Shown here: positions 8,607 through 18,609 of the stretch, one piece after another
How the letters are laid out: every line of letters starts with the position of its first letter
Position numbering within the stretch: the first letter of the stretch is position 1
Assembly (NCBI RefSeq): GCF_029223195.1
Contig: NZ_JARHUF010000012.1
Coordinates: forward strand, 59,424 to 123,423
Source of the DNA: Vibrio sp. CAU 1672
GTDB lineage: Bacteria > Pseudomonadota > Gammaproteobacteria > Enterobacterales > Vibrionaceae
Direction: 5' to 3'
Length of the DNA stretch: 64,000 nucleotides
Made by a program: the position numbers and the translations under genes
The notes under the pieces: model-generated
The model's database searches: none
What the model was told of the DNA's origin: nothing
Seen by the model: only the letters and a program-made list of their open reading frames with translations

Positions 8607-11600
8607 TCAGTATAACCACACTCTCATCATCGAAAGCAGCTTATCGGTGTCTACCGGTTTTGCCAGATAGTCACTTGCCCCGGCTTCAATACACTTACTC
8701 CGATCTCCTTTCATCGCTTTAGCAGTCAGCGCAATGATTGGCAGTGAGGCATATTTCTTCTGGCTTCGTATCTCTTGCATCGCCTCATAACCATCCATTT
8801 TTGGCATCATAATGTCCATGAGCACCAAATCGATAGCAGGATTCTCTTTCAGTTTATCCAGGCTTTCCAAGCCATCCCGGGCGATAGTGACATTCATGCC
8901 TTTTTCTTCCAGCACTCTGGAGAGCGCAAATACGTTTCTCATGTCATCATCAACCAACAGGATGTTTTTATCCTTTAACACGGACTCCTTATCGTGTACC
9001 GCTTTAAGCATGCCGCGCTGTTCTGCCGGCAGTTCTGCTTCTACCCGGTGTAAGAACAGCGCAGACTCATCCAGTAAGCGCTCCGGAGATTTCACCCCTT
9101 TGATAATTATGCTCTCTGCATATTGGTTGAGTTCTTTTTCTTCATCCCGGGTCAGTTCACGCCCCGTATAGACAATAATTGGCACCCGGGCAGCCGTTTC
9201 ACTGCGTCTTATGCCCTCCAACAGTTCAAACCCGGTCATATCCTCAAGGCCAAGATCCAAAATCATGCAGTCATAACGGTGAGACTCAAGCTCAGCCAGT
9301 GCCTGTTCCCCTCTTGACACCTCGACAATATGAACATCGCTCTGACCTATCAGTTGCTTGATACTGTCTCGCTGGATTTCATCGTCTTCAACGATAAGTA
9401 GACGTTTCACCGGTTTAGAAATAATGTCTTCAATACTAGAGAACGCGGCATCAAGCTTTTGCATATTGACCGGTTTCGTCAGATAACCAATCGCTCCCAT
9501 TCGCATCGCATCCAGGTTTGCATCGTTCGCAGACATAAAATGGACTGGAATATGCCTTAACTCCGGAGTCTCTTTCAGCCTTTCCATCACCGTCCAGCCG
9601 TCAATACCCGGAAGACCGATGTCGAGAATGATGGCACTTGGTTTGTAATAATCCGCAAAGTGCAGGCCTATTTCACCCGTTTCGGCAACAATGCACTTAA
9701 ACCCTCGTTCACGACCGAAATCACGCATCACACCGGCAAAAGCCTTATCATCTTCAATAATGAGTAACGTTTTATCTTCCGGTGCAATGGTTTGCCTGTC
9801 GTCATCGATATAGCTGGTCGCTATGGTCGCGCTGACATCAGGGACCTTGGCAGAAAGGGTTTCTGAGGTTGACTTTTCAGCCACGACGTTATCTCCGGTT
9901 GTATTGACGGAGCTCGCTTCCCGGGCTGCGTTGTCAGGCTTGGTAGCAATAGCTGGCTTGAGCTTAAACGCTGAATCTTCCTCTGATTCTTTGGTATGTT
10001 TAGCAACATACTCAAGCGGCAGGACAACCGTAAAGGTGCTGCCTTTTCCTTCCTCACTCTTGACAAGGATATTCCCGCCGAGCAAATGGGTAAGCTCTTT
10101 CGAGATCGATAAACCTAAACCCGTACCGCCATATTTGCGGCTGGTGCTGCCATCGGCCTGCTGGAAAGCCTGGAAGATAGCTAACTGTTGCTCTTCTTTG
10201 ATCCCAATCCCGTCATCTTTCACCTGGAATGCAACCAGTGATTCTCTCGGTTTGTTCATACGAACGGCCATTTCCGGCGAAGGCTGGGCAATACTTAATG
10301 ATACCGAGCCGTCATGGGTAAACTTGAACGCATTAGTGAGAAGATTACGCAAGATCTGCTGCAGTCTCTGAGAGTCTGTTTCTATGGTGCCAGGCAAGTT
10401 CCCGGCAATCGATACAGAAAATTCAAGGCCTTTTTCCGCCGCAATATCGGCATAAAGACGATTGATATCTTCTTCAATCGAGTCAAATGCTACATCCTCA
10501 ATATGCAGTTCTATTTTGCCGGCTTCAACTTTAGACAAATCGAGAATTTCGTTGATTAACGACAGAAGATCCGCACCAGAAGAGTTAATAGCTCGGGCTG
10601 ATTCTATCTGTTTGTCGGTCAGGTTGCCGTCTTTGTTATTCGCAAACAACTGCGACAGAATTAAAATACTGTTAAGCGGTGTTCTCAGTTCATGCGACAT
10701 ATTTGCCAGAAATTCTGATTTATACTTACTGGCAACTTCCAACTCTTTGGCTTTCTCTTCAACCACTTGCCGAGCCAGATGTAGTTCGTCATTCTTTTCC
10801 TGCATCTCAAGCTTCTGGTCTTCCAGAGCTTTTGTCCGCTCTTCCAGCTCTTCGTTGGTAACTCGGAGCTCCTCCTGCTGAGCCTGCAGCTCGGCTTCTG
10901 ACTCTTTGAGTACCTTGGTTTGTTCTTCCAGCTCTTCATTGGTCACACGCAGTTCTTCCTGCTGAGTCTGTAATGCCCGCTCAGATTCTCGTAACGCCGT
11001 AGCCTGCTCTTCCAGTTCGCTGTTGGCTTGGGTTAAGTTTTCCTGCTGCTTCTGAGCCCGCTCCAGAAGCTGATTAATGATAGTACGAGCATTCGCCGCG
11101 CCAAATACCACGGCCGCATTGGTACTGGCTTCGTTTACATATTGCTTCTGCAGTTTTGTGAAAGGAGTGAGTGAGCCCAGTAACGCAACGCCGATCAAGT
11201 GACTGTCCGTCACCAGAGGAATGGCCATAAAATGCGGGGGAACCACTTCGCCCGCGCCATAGTTCAGCAGAGGTGCATTATGGCTAATGTCTGAGTAACA
11301 AATAACTTCTTGTTCCATCGCCGCCTGACCGACCATGCCTTCACCCAGTTTGATGGTATTGAAATTACCATTACGATCAGTGAACGCATAACTGGACTGC
11401 AGAGTTAACAACTGCGTCTCTTGGTCATACAGATACAGCGCGCCCATTTCACTTGCCATATGTTTAGAAAAGAACGAAATAAACCGCTTTGCCAGCTCAG
11501 ACAACTCCAGATCACCGCGAAGTTGATCATCAAGATCTTCTTTCCCGCTTTTAAGCCAGTCTAACTCACGCAACTGAACAGACATCTCGTTGAGCGCCTG

Positions 11601-12722
11601 GGCGAGCTTACCCAGCTCATCACTTCTGTTTACTTCCAGGCTAGAATCCAGCTTGCCAGAAGCAATGTCATTAGCGAAACTCATTCCTTCAATCAGAGGT
11701 TTCGTCACCGAGTTGGAAAACTTCATCGCGACAAAAATCACCACGATGACCAGCACCAACCCGGCCACAAGCAAGGTAGAATATAGGAAATAGATGGGCG
11801 CGGTGACCTCATCTTGATTGATTTTAGAGATTAAGTACCAGCTATGACCAGGAACCTTAACCTTACTGAAGGCAACCAGAACATTCCGCCCGGCACTGTC
11901 CACATAGGTGTTCTGCCCTCCCGTCGATCCTGACGCTTGGGCATCTGACCAATAATCCAGATCCTGCTTCAGCCGAAAACCGACCACATTTTTTCCGTCG
12001 CCCATAGTGACCATATCACTACGAAACTCAAACTTTCCGGTTGAACGATTTATTCCGATCAAATATGACTCGCCGGTTTCCCCCATCCCTTCACGTGAAT
12101 CAACAATTTTATTGATCAGCATAGGCAGAACTTTAACCGCCACAATCGAAGTTACCTGGTTGCCGTTATTTTTCACCGGCGCTGCGATATAAGCAACCTG
12201 TCCCTCATCCAGTTCACTATAACCAAAATCAGAGAATACCGCCTGACCGCTTACTAGAACGTCAGACCAGGCACTAAACAACGCCGGGTCACTCCACTTA
12301 GCGGCCGTCAGTATGTTTCCAACGCGTTGAGGATTATCTCTGGAATAAACAATCTTGCCGTCTTTCGGGCTGATGAGCAGTAGATCGCTATACCCATAAC
12401 CACGAATAAACTGTTCGATAAACTGATTTTGAGAGGTTAAGAGCTCATTCGTAATACCGCTGCTTTCAGCAGCGCCAAGGCTAGCAGTGAGCTCACTTCC
12501 CACAAATAGCTCTAGGTCTGTCATGCGTCTGAGAAAGAAATCTTCGATGCCTTTACTTCTTAATGCCTGAATCGCATTAAGCTCTTCAAAAGACTGTTCA
12601 ATCAACGCTTTTGAGGCCAGCTGTCCGTTAAACAGAGTTGCAGCCAGGAGAGGAAGAACCCCGATAATAACCAGGATGGAAACTAATTTGGTACGTATTC
12701 GAATGTCAGCAAAATTGGGCAT
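8607..12722 (-). CDS. Hybrid sensor histidine kinase: Cache-HAMP-GAF-HisKA-HATPase-REC-REC-REC
   Basis: Giant inner-membrane sensor kinase of 1371 residues. A first transmembrane helix (about 13-32), a periplasmic double-Cache-like domain (about 40-300) and a second helix (about 310-334) are followed by HAMP (335-390) and a GAF domain (about 405-545). A long coiled coil (550-665) leads to HisKA with His677 in NMSHELRTPLNS. The HATPase has its N box in LRNLLTNAFKF and G boxes DDGIGI and GGTGLGLS. Three receivers carry Asp1034, Asp1156 and Asp1303. The second lacks the usual Pro after its Asp motif (LDLGLEDMTG). The coiled coil holds two identical 14-residue blocks (587-600, 615-628) spaced 28 residues, that is four heptads. 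First gene of the operon with cheR, cheB and REC-GGDEF. Confidence 0.95.
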   Translation of the reverse strand: MPNFADIRIRTKLVSILVIIGVLPLLAATLFNGQLASKALIEQSFEELNAIQALRSKGIEDFFLRRMTDLELFVGSELTASLGAAESSGITNELLTSQNQFIEQFIRGYGYSDLLLISPKDGKIVYSRDNPQRVGNILTAAKWSDPALFSAWSDVLVSGQAVFSDFGYSELDEGQVAYIAAPVKNNGNQVTSIVAVKVLPMLINKIVDSREGMGETGESYLIGINRSTGKFEFRSDMVTMGDGKNVVGFRLKQDLDYWSDAQASGSTGGQNTYVDSAGRNVLVAFSKVKVPGHSWYLISKINQDEVTAPIYFLYSTLLVAGLVLVIVVIFVAMKFSNSVTKPLIEGMSFANDIASGKLDSSLEVNRSDELGKLAQALNEMSVQLRELDWLKSGKEDLDDQLRGDLELSELAKRFISFFSKHMASEMGALYLYDQETQLLTLQSSYAFTDRNGNFNTIKLGEGMVGQAAMEQEVICYSDISHNAPLLNYGAGEVVPPHFMAIPLVTDSHLIGVALLGSLTPFTKLQKQYVNEASTNAAVVFGAANARTIINQLLERAQKQQENLTQANSELEEQATALRESERALQTQQEELRVTNEELEEQTKVLKESEAELQAQQEELRVTNEELEERTKALEDQKLEMQEKNDELHLARQVVEEKAKELEVASKYKSEFLANMSHELRTPLNSILILSQLFANNKDGNLTDKQIESARAINSSGADLLSLINEILDLSKVEAGKIELHIEDVAFDSIEEDINRLYADIAAEKGLEFSVSIAGNLPGTIETDSQRLQQILRNLLTNAFKFTHDGSVSLSIAQPSPEMAVRMNKPRESLVAFQVKDDGIGIKEEQQLAIFQAFQQADGSTSRKYGGTGLGLSISKELTHLLGGNILVKSEEGKGSTFTVVLPLEYVAKHTKESEEDSAFKLKPAIATKPDNAAREASSVNTTGDNVVAEKSTSETLSAKVPDVSATIATSYIDDDRQTIAPEDKTLLIIEDDKAFAGVMRDFGRERGFKCIVAETGEIGLHFADYYKPSAIILDIGLPGIDGWTVMERLKETPELRHIPVHFMSANDANLDAMRMGAIGYLTKPVNMQKLDAAFSSIEDIISKPVKRLLIVEDDEIQRDSIKQLIGQSDVHIVEVSRGEQALAELESHRYDCMILDLGLEDMTGFELLEGIRRSETAARVPIIVYTGRELTRDEEKELNQYAESIIIKGVKSPERLLDESALFLHRVEAELPAEQRGMLKAVHDKESVLKDKNILLVDDDMRNVFALSRVLEEKGMNVTIARDGLESLDKLKENPAIDLVLMDIMMPKMDGYEAMQEIRSQKKYASLPIIALTAKAMKGDRSKCIEAGASDYLAKPVDTDKLLSMMRVWLY

Positions 12723-13110
12723 TAGCTAATGTGTGAGTTTAAAATAAATAGCTGGCGATTATTACCATTTATATTCACATACTCAATAGCATATGTTGAT
12801 CCATTTGATGTGCATCAAACGTCAGTTCACTATTTACAGTACCTAATCTAAGACAAGATAAGAAAAGCATTCACAGACCATTTGTTAAATAGCCCTTAAA
12901 ATCAACAACTAAAACAAGTCAGCCATTTTCAGCCTCTCAATCTTCTAAACATCTAGATTCAATGACTAAACTAATATATAAAAGTGATACGGCCATCCTT
13001 AACGCGTTGGTGTTATGGCGGATAAAAGAAGCCTGAGACTGGAAATGGTTCCGGGCAGACGTACACCCCTCTTTACGCTGGATAATATTGCAAAAATAAC
13101 TGTTCAGTAG
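12723..13110. other. Intergenic region upstream of the hybrid kinase
   Basis: About 390 bp, AT-rich, with no convincing reading frame; it must hold the promoter of the kinase operon on the minus strand. An open frame on the minus strand at 12937-13269 runs into the chemoreceptor gene and has no recognisable protein character. No clear -10/-35 pair or operator was identified. Confidence 0.6.
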
Positions 13111-13140
13111 AAAAAAGCCCCTGCAGTGCAGGGGCTTATA
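13111..13140 (-). terminator. Chemoreceptor gene terminator
   Basis: Perfect nine-base GC-rich arms (13116-13124 and 13128-13136) and, on the minus strand, a run of six T (13111-13116) right after the hairpin. It begins two bases past the chemoreceptor stop codon. Confidence 0.88.
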
Positions 13141-13141
13141 C

Positions 13142-14758
13142 TCAGGCTTTGAAGTACCGGATCTGATCGTGGAGGAGCTCCGATGTCGTTGCGAGATGTT
13201 GGCTTTCTTCAGCAAGCATCTGCGATGCCTCTTTAACCTCATTTGCTGCAAAGTGAATAGTGGTAACATTCTGGGTCATTTCATTTGCCACCAAGCTTTT
13301 CTGCTCAGACGCTGCAGCAATTTGCGCCACCATATCATTTGAGCGAATCAGTTCTTCAACCATACTGGCGAGTTGATCCTGCGTCGCCCTTGAAACTTCA
13401 ACGCTTTTCTCTACCTGCGCATTACTGCGCGCTATCGCGTTCACCGTACGCTCAGAGCGCTCCATCAATGAATCAATCGTTTGCTGAACTTCATCGGTAG
13501 ACTGCTGGGTGCGGCTGGCAAGGTTGCGAACTTCATCAGCAACCACAACAAAGCCATGCCCTTGTTCACCGGCACGTGCCGCTTCGATCGCGGCATTTAA
13601 TGCCAGCAGGTTGGTCTGTTCAGAGACCTTCCGGATCACGCTCACCACCGCACTTATTTCATTCACCCCCGCTTGCAGCTCCGCCACCATTCGGTCGGCA
13701 GCCGCAATATCCTCAGATACCTCAGCAATGGTCGCCGCGGTTTTCTGCATATCTTTACCACTCTGCTCGGCATGTTGCGTCACCAATGCGGTACTTTGCG
13801 CGGTATTCTCTGCATTTTTAGCCACATCAGTAATTGTTGTACTCATTTCCGTCATCGCTGTGGATAACAGTTCAAGTTGTGCGTGCTGGCTGTTGACACT
13901 GGTCGCGGCCTCTTCACTGGCCTGAGCAATATTCTGCGCCATACTGGCAGACTGCTGTGCCGAGTTATGTGCCGCGAGTAACGTCTCCTGGAGTTTTGCT
14001 AACATACGATCAATTTCATAACTCACGGTGCCGAGCTCATCTTTGTGACTGGTACTCAAACGCACTGTCAGATCACCATTCGCAATTTTGCTTGTATTGT
14101 CGATAAGCTTTTGTAACGGTTCTGTGATGTTACGTGAAATCACATAGCCAAATGCAGCCAGTACCGCAATAAGCACTGTAGCAACCAGCGCCTCTTTCAT
14201 CGCCTCGGCATAAAACGCTTCCTGAATATCTGCCACCAAAATCCCCGAACCAATAATCCACTGCCATTCAGGGTAAAGCTGAACATAAGAAATTTTGTCT
14301 TTAAGCTCACCCTGCGGGCTTTTCCATTGATAATCCAGGAATCCAGAGCGTGTGGTATTCGCTATCCTGGCCATCTCACGCCAATGGTATTTACCCGCAC
14401 CATCTTTGAAATCCCTGGCATTAACACCATTTAATTCAGGTTTCGTCGGATGCAGCATTACCTTTAGTTCCGGTGTCAGTATCCAGAAGTAATTATTATC
14501 ATCGTAACGAAGCGTCTCAACCGCGCGAATGGCTTGCTGCTTCGCAGCCTCGCTACCCAGTTCATTTCTCTGCTGATAATAGTGATCGAGCAGACTCACC
14601 ACAACTTCCACCTGTGCACTTAGTTTACTTTCCCGTTCACTAAGAGAAGACTTTCTTTGCTCATTAAGATTGTACAAACAAGCTACGATCAGCAGTAGTG
14701 CCGAAATCACAACCAGCAATAGCAATTTATTTCTAACGGAAAGGTTGCAAAGTTTCAT
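13142..14758 (-). CDS. Methyl-accepting chemotaxis protein (single-Cache, HAMP)
   Basis: Inner-membrane chemoreceptor of 538 residues. Order: transmembrane helix near the N-terminus, a periplasmic single-Cache (sCache_2-type) ligand domain containing [19 protein letters not shown] and a GSGILVADI end, a second helix near residue 195, HAMP, and a long helical signalling domain. The signalling hairpin tip is [20 protein letters not shown], with [13 protein letters not shown] after it. Proteins of this class often sense small carboxylates, but the ligand cannot be read here. An ATG 33 bases upstream (14791) has no ribosome site; the ATG at 14758 is preceded by GCAGG. No pentapeptide CheR-docking tail is seen; it ends DQIRYFKA. 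Confidence 0.94.
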   Translation of the reverse strand: MKLCNLSVRNKLLLLVVISALLLIVACLYNLNEQRKSSLSERESKLSAQVEVVVSLLDHYYQQRNELGSEAAKQQAIRAVETLRYDDNNYFWILTPELKVMLHPTKPELNGVNARDFKDGAGKYHWREMARIANTTRSGFLDYQWKSPQGELKDKISYVQLYPEWQWIIGSGILVADIQEAFYAEAMKEALVATVLIAVLAAFGYVISRNITEPLQKLIDNTSKIANGDLTVRLSTSHKDELGTVSYEIDRMLAKLQETLLAAHNSAQQSASMAQNIAQASEEAATSVNSQHAQLELLSTAMTEMSTTITDVAKNAENTAQSTALVTQHAEQSGKDMQKTAATIAEVSEDIAAADRMVAELQAGVNEISAVVSVIRKVSEQTNLLALNAAIEAARAGEQGHGFVVVADEVRNLASRTQQSTDEVQQTIDSLMERSERTVNAIARSNAQVEKSVEVSRATQDQLASMVEELIRSNDMVAQIAAASEQKSLVANEMTQNVTTIHFAANEVKEASQMLAEESQHLATTSELLHDQIRYFKA

Positions 14759-15212
14759 ATTTAAGCCTGCTATTTTAATAATTTTATCCATTTGGCGATG
14801 GCAAACTTATAAAAAAATCCGAAACTTAAATCTGATGCATATCGTATTATTACCATTTGTTACAACAAAGTTGCATTAATCAACCGCTCCGCTACTAGTC
14901 AGGCTTAATACATCACCAGACACTGCAATACCGTTAAGTCCCCCCATAGCCCAGACGATGTGTCCACTTTCTGAGCATTAAAATGCCACTCTACCACTTG
15001 GTTAAACCAACTATTAACCTTTGTATCAGCCAGCTCCTACATTGATCCTACACTCTCACAAACCACCATTAACACTTGCCCCCATTAGCGTGAGTTATTG
15101 CCAATAATTAAACATTACTGATTTGCATATCAGTGGAATGTGAACAGCGTATCGTATTTTTGCGGTGAATGCCGGAACAATAGAGATCCTGTTTCGTATA
15201 AGGAAATTACGC
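14759..15212. promoter_or_regulatory. Divergent control region with an 18-bp palindrome
   Basis: A 450-bp gap between the chemoreceptor and the C4-dicarboxylate transporter. It contains a near-perfect palindrome at 15117-15134 (ACTGAT, six-base centre, ATCAGT) about 80 bp before the transporter ATG. The half-sites resemble FNR-like TTGAT/ATCAA, but the spacing is six rather than four, so it is not a standard FNR or CRP box. Otherwise no feature is seen. Confidence 0.35.
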
Positions 15213-16544
15213 ATGCTGTACTTAGAATTTCTATTTTTACTTCTGATGCTGTACATCGGCTCACGTTATGGAGGCATTGGTTTAGGCGTTGTCTCCGGTA
15301 TCGGTCTGGTGATTGAAGTATTCGTCTTTAAAATGCCGCCCACCTCTCCGCCAATCACCGTAATGTTGATCATTCTGGCCGTGGTGACCTGTGCTTCAAT
15401 TCTGGAAGCTGCGGGCGGATTAAAATACATGCTGCAAGTAGCCGAACGTCTCCTACGCAAAAACCCCAAGCGGGTCACTTTAATTGCTCCTTTTGTTACT
15501 TACTCAATGACGTTTCTGCTCGGCACCGGCCATGCGGTCTATTCAATCATGCCGATTATAGGTGATGTCGCGCTTAAAAACGGCATTCGTCCTGAGCGCC
15601 CTATGGCGGCAGCATCTGTCGCTTCACAAATTGCTATTACCGCCTCTCCTATCTCGGCCGCGGTGGTATACTATCTGGCTCAGTTGTCTGATATTCAGCA
15701 TGAAATCACCTTACTTTCGATTTTGATGGTCACCGTTCCGGCAACACTGTTCGGTACCCTGCTGATGTCGTTGTACAGCCTGAAACGTGGTAAAGAGCTG
15801 GAAGATGATGAGGTATACCAAGAGCGCCTGAAAGATCCCCTGTGGCGAGATAAAATCTTAACTACGACCGCGACCTCACTCGACGAAGTGTTACCTCCCA
15901 AAGCACGCAACTCTGTACTGCTGTTTATCGCCTCAATTATGGTAATTGTGGTGATTGCGATGTGGCCTGAAGTCCGGACGATTGCCGAAGGCTCTAAACC
16001 GATCAGCATGGCGGTTGTGATCCAGATGATGATGCTCTGTTTCGGCGGTATCATTTTACTCTCCACCAAAACCGATCCTCGTACCGTGCCTGACGGCGTG
16101 GTATTTAAATCCGGTATGGTGGCTGCGATAGCGATTTTTGGTATTGCCTGGATGTCCGATACTTACTTCCAGTACGCCATGCCACAATTCAGAACCGGCA
16201 TTGTTGAAATGGTAACCAACTACCCTTGGACGTTCGCACTTGCGCTGTTTATTGTGTCAGTGGTGGTCAACTCGCAAGCCGCAACGGCACGTATGATGCT
16301 GCCTGTAGGCTTAGGTCTGGGGCTAGATCCGGCGCTACTGATCGGTATTATGCCAGCAGTATACGGTTACTTCTTTATTCCGAACTACCCTTCTGACATC
16401 GCAACCGTAAACTTCGATACGTCCGGTACGACAAAAATTGGTAAGTGGTACTTTAATCACTCATTTATGGCTGTGGGTTTAATCGGCGTGATTGGTGCTT
16501 GCTGTCTGGGCTATGTACTGGGCCAGATCATCATACCTTCATAA
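15213..16544 (+). CDS. dcuB: Anaerobic C4-dicarboxylate transporter (DcuA/DcuB family)
   Basis: Inner-membrane antiporter that exchanges fumarate, malate or aspartate for succinate during fumarate respiration. The 443-residue length and about 11 hydrophobic segments fit the family. Diagnostic stretches are GGIGLGVVSGIGLV, LRKNPKRVTLIAPFVTY, GTGHAVYSIMPIIGDVA and GIRPERPMAAASVASQ. The GTGHAVY and MPIIGDVA region is more like DcuB, whereas ITASPISAAVVYY is shared with DcuA. The frame is open to 15165, but the ATG at 15213 has an AAGGA ribosome site at 15200 and matches the usual N-terminus. It is monocistronic with its own terminator. Confidence 0.88.
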   Translation: MLYLEFLFLLLMLYIGSRYGGIGLGVVSGIGLVIEVFVFKMPPTSPPITVMLIILAVVTCASILEAAGGLKYMLQVAERLLRKNPKRVTLIAPFVTYSMTFLLGTGHAVYSIMPIIGDVALKNGIRPERPMAAASVASQIAITASPISAAVVYYLAQLSDIQHEITLLSILMVTVPATLFGTLLMSLYSLKRGKELEDDEVYQERLKDPLWRDKILTTTATSLDEVLPPKARNSVLLFIASIMVIVVIAMWPEVRTIAEGSKPISMAVVIQMMMLCFGGIILLSTKTDPRTVPDGVVFKSGMVAAIAIFGIAWMSDTYFQYAMPQFRTGIVEMVTNYPWTFALALFIVSVVVNSQAATARMMLPVGLGLGLDPALLIGIMPAVYGYFFIPNYPSDIATVNFDTSGTTKIGKWYFNHSFMAVGLIGVIGACCLGYVLGQIIIPS

Positions 16545-16564
16545 ACAACTACTAGGATTGGTTT

Positions 16565-16616
16565 AAAGGCGAGTCATTGTACGTTTTCGTACTGCCTGAA
16601 GTGACTCGCCTTTTTC
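16565..16616 (+). terminator. Dcu transporter terminator
   Basis: Arms AAAGGCGAGTCA (16565-16576) and TGACTCGCCTTT, with the T-run ending near 16615 and a 25-base loop that itself contains a short GTACG...CGTAC hairpin. Confidence 0.85.
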
Positions 16617-16625
16617 TTGACCGGC

Positions 16626-17114
16626 TTACAATAAAAAGCTGTCATCAATGGCAACAAAACTGTCCGCCGCATCGATCAGGGTCTGCGAGGTTAAGCGCGG
16701 CACTCCATACACCACGACTTTTTTACCAAAACGCTGCTGGATACGCTCAACCAGTAAACTGAAATCCCCATCACCGGACACCAGAATCACCGTATCGACT
16801 TCTGCCGCGATCTCTATCGCATCCAACGTGATCCCCACATCCCAGTCCCCCTTGGCACTGCCATCCCTGCGCTGAATAAAGGGTTTAAGCATCACTTCAA
16901 AACCAATTCCCCGTAGAATGTGGTGAAACTGGCGCTGCTTGGGATCATTACTGGCGATCGCATAAGCGCGGGCACTGATAACCTGCTTATCCTGCGTTGC
17001 CACATACCAGAAATGGTTATAGTCAAAATTACTGCGATACGCTTCGCGACAGGTGTAGTAAACATTTTGTACATCGACCAGAACGGCGACTTTTTCTTGT
17101 TCGGTGAAAGACAT
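16626..17114 (-). CDS. NYN domain (LabA/DUF88-like) protein
   Basis: A 162-residue PIN-like nuclease-fold protein of the NYN/LabA/DUF88 group, probably a ribonuclease. The acidic metal site is visible: Asp in VLVDVQNVYY, Asp pair in KGDWDVGITLDAIE, and Asp residues in ILVSGDGDFSLLVERI. The GKKVVVYGV strand and the terminal ADSFVAID are also typical. It is transcribed alone, convergent with the dcu gene and divergent from the DUF4174 gene. RNA substrate and role are unknown. Confidence 0.88.
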   Translation of the reverse strand: MSFTEQEKVAVLVDVQNVYYTCREAYRSNFDYNHFWYVATQDKQVISARAYAIASNDPKQRQFHHILRGIGFEVMLKPFIQRRDGSAKGDWDVGITLDAIEIAAEVDTVILVSGDGDFSLLVERIQQRFGKKVVVYGVPRLTSQTLIDAADSFVAIDDSFLL

Positions 17115-17234
17115 TCACAGGTACTCGTTAACAATTTTGCCTGCAACCCTATGCCAGTTTGACCAAAAGCACAATGAGCGATTTACACTAAAATATACGT
17201 ATAAGGTGAATGTGTAGACTTTTAGGAGCAAACC

Positions 17235-17672
17235 ATGAACGGAAAGTTGCTGTTGTTGCTGTGCTGCTTCTTTTCTTCTGCGGTTCTCGGTTATCCGGCA
17301 CATTCAAAGTACTGGCCGCACCGAAGTGTGTTGTATTTCGCACCTGCCAACGACGAACACGTTAAGCAATTTCTACTTGAGACCCTGATAAACGAATGTG
17401 AACTGACCGAACGTGACATTGTCACGCTAATCATTACAGAAGATGGCTTCACCAAGCCTGACTGGCTCAAACAAGAGTTTGACACTCGCATCCTGGCCAG
17501 GATATACCGGGTTGAAAAAGGCGAACATACTGCTATTTTGCTTGGTAAGGATGGCAGAGAAAAATACCGTTGGGGAGCCGAAACGGACTGGAGTTTCATC
17601 AAGGACTTAATCGACCAAATGCCGCTACGTAAACAGGAAATGCAGAGGCAGCCAAGCCCCTGCAAGATTTGA
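17235..17672 (+). CDS. Secreted DUF4174 protein
   Basis: A 145-residue protein with a clear Sec signal peptide (NGKLLLLLCCFFSSAVLG), so probably periplasmic. The rest fits DUF4174: HRSVLYFAP, a thioredoxin-like beta-alpha pattern, TAILLGKDGREKYRWG and a C-terminal helix WSFIKDLIDQMP. Members are thioredoxin-like in fold but here no CxxC is present, so it is not expected to be redox active. Strong ribosome site AGGAG before the ATG. Convergent with cobA. Confidence 0.78.
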   Translation: MNGKLLLLLCCFFSSAVLGYPAHSKYWPHRSVLYFAPANDEHVKQFLLETLINECELTERDIVTLIITEDGFTKPDWLKQEFDTRILARIYRVEKGEHTAILLGKDGREKYRWGAETDWSFIKDLIDQMPLRKQEMQRQPSPCKI

Positions 17673-17697
17673 GCAGCCGCCATTTACTCCGTAGGTA

Positions 17698-18453
17698 TCA
17701 GTTAAACCAGGCCAGCTTGTTATGCAGCTGTGTCACACTGCCTACCACAATAAGCGCCGGGCTGACGGCCTGCTGTGCCAACACAGACAGTTCGTGCAGT
17801 GGGCCCTGAAATACCCGTTGTCCAGGCCGGGTACCATTTTCAATGATCGCACACGGCATCTGGGGAGAAAGCCCGTGGGTGATCAACTGATCCATGATAC
17901 ACCCACTTTGTTTCAGCCCCATATAGAAGACCAGGGTATTGTTTGACTGCGCCAGTGCATGCCATTCAATGTCCCGGCCATCCGGCTTAACATGGCCGGT
18001 AATGAACTGCACGCTCTGGGCGTGGTCTCGGTGAGTTAGCGGGATCCCGGCATAAGCTGTAGCCCCGGCGGCGGCCGTAATACCCGGAACCACCTCATAC
18101 TTAATGCCATGCTCCGCCAGCTCTTCCAGCTCTTCGCCCCCACGGCCAAAAATAAACGAATCTCCCCCTTTCAGGCGTACAACACGTTTACCCTCCTGCG
18201 CTTTTTGTACCAGAAGCTGGTTAATTTGCTCTTGCGGCACACAGTGGTAGTCGAGCTGTTTACCAACATAAACCATCTCCGCGTTATCGCTTGCCAGCGC
18301 CAAAATAGCTTTAGACACCAAGCGGTCGTACACCACCACTTCTGCAGCCTGAATCACTTTCAGCCCTTTTACCGTGAGCAAATCCGGATCACCCGGTCCA
18401 GCACCAACAAGAGAAACAAAGCCGCTGTTTAACGAGGTGTTATTAGTGGTCAT
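17698..18453 (-). CDS. cobA: Uroporphyrinogen-III C-methyltransferase (CobA/SUMT)
   Basis: Makes precorrin-2 from uroporphyrinogen III with two SAM molecules, the first step to sirohaem, the cofactor of NirB. This is a single-domain SUMT of 251 residues. Motifs: [18 protein letters not shown] (SAM loop), [39 protein letters not shown] and [12 protein letters not shown]. The frame is open to 18495 but the ATG at 18453 follows AGGCG and gives a normal start. It is the last gene of nirB-nirD-nirC-cobA, so cofactor supply is co-expressed with the enzyme that needs it. Confidence 0.95.
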   Translation of the reverse strand: MTTNNTSLNSGFVSLVGAGPGDPDLLTVKGLKVIQAAEVVVYDRLVSKAILALASDNAEMVYVGKQLDYHCVPQEQINQLLVQKAQEGKRVVRLKGGDSFIFGRGGEELEELAEHGIKYEVVPGITAAAGATAYAGIPLTHRDHAQSVQFITGHVKPDGRDIEWHALAQSNNTLVFYMGLKQSGCIMDQLITHGLSPQMPCAIIENGTRPGQRVFQGPLHELSVLAQQAVSPALIVVGSVTQLHNKLAWFN

Positions 18454-18609
18454 AGCAACGCCTATCAATTCAAATTTGGATATAAAGAGTAGCACTCTGA
18501 AAACTGCCCGATGAGTGATTACTTTTTATCGCCAAACCAGTTTTTAGCCTCGTACAAGCGGAGGCAAGAATCTGGCCCCTCCCGCTAACAAGAAGGACCA
18601 GACAACCGA

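Noticed and set aside
12937..13269. 110-residue minus-strand open frame
   Set aside because: It overlaps the chemoreceptor 3' end and its terminator in another frame, with no ribosome site or domain character.
15117..15134. FNR or CRP box before the C4-dicarboxylate transporter
   Set aside because: Half-sites ACTGAT/ATCAGT have a six-base centre; FNR needs four, and CRP half-sites are TGTGA/TCACA. Kept only as an unassigned palindrome.
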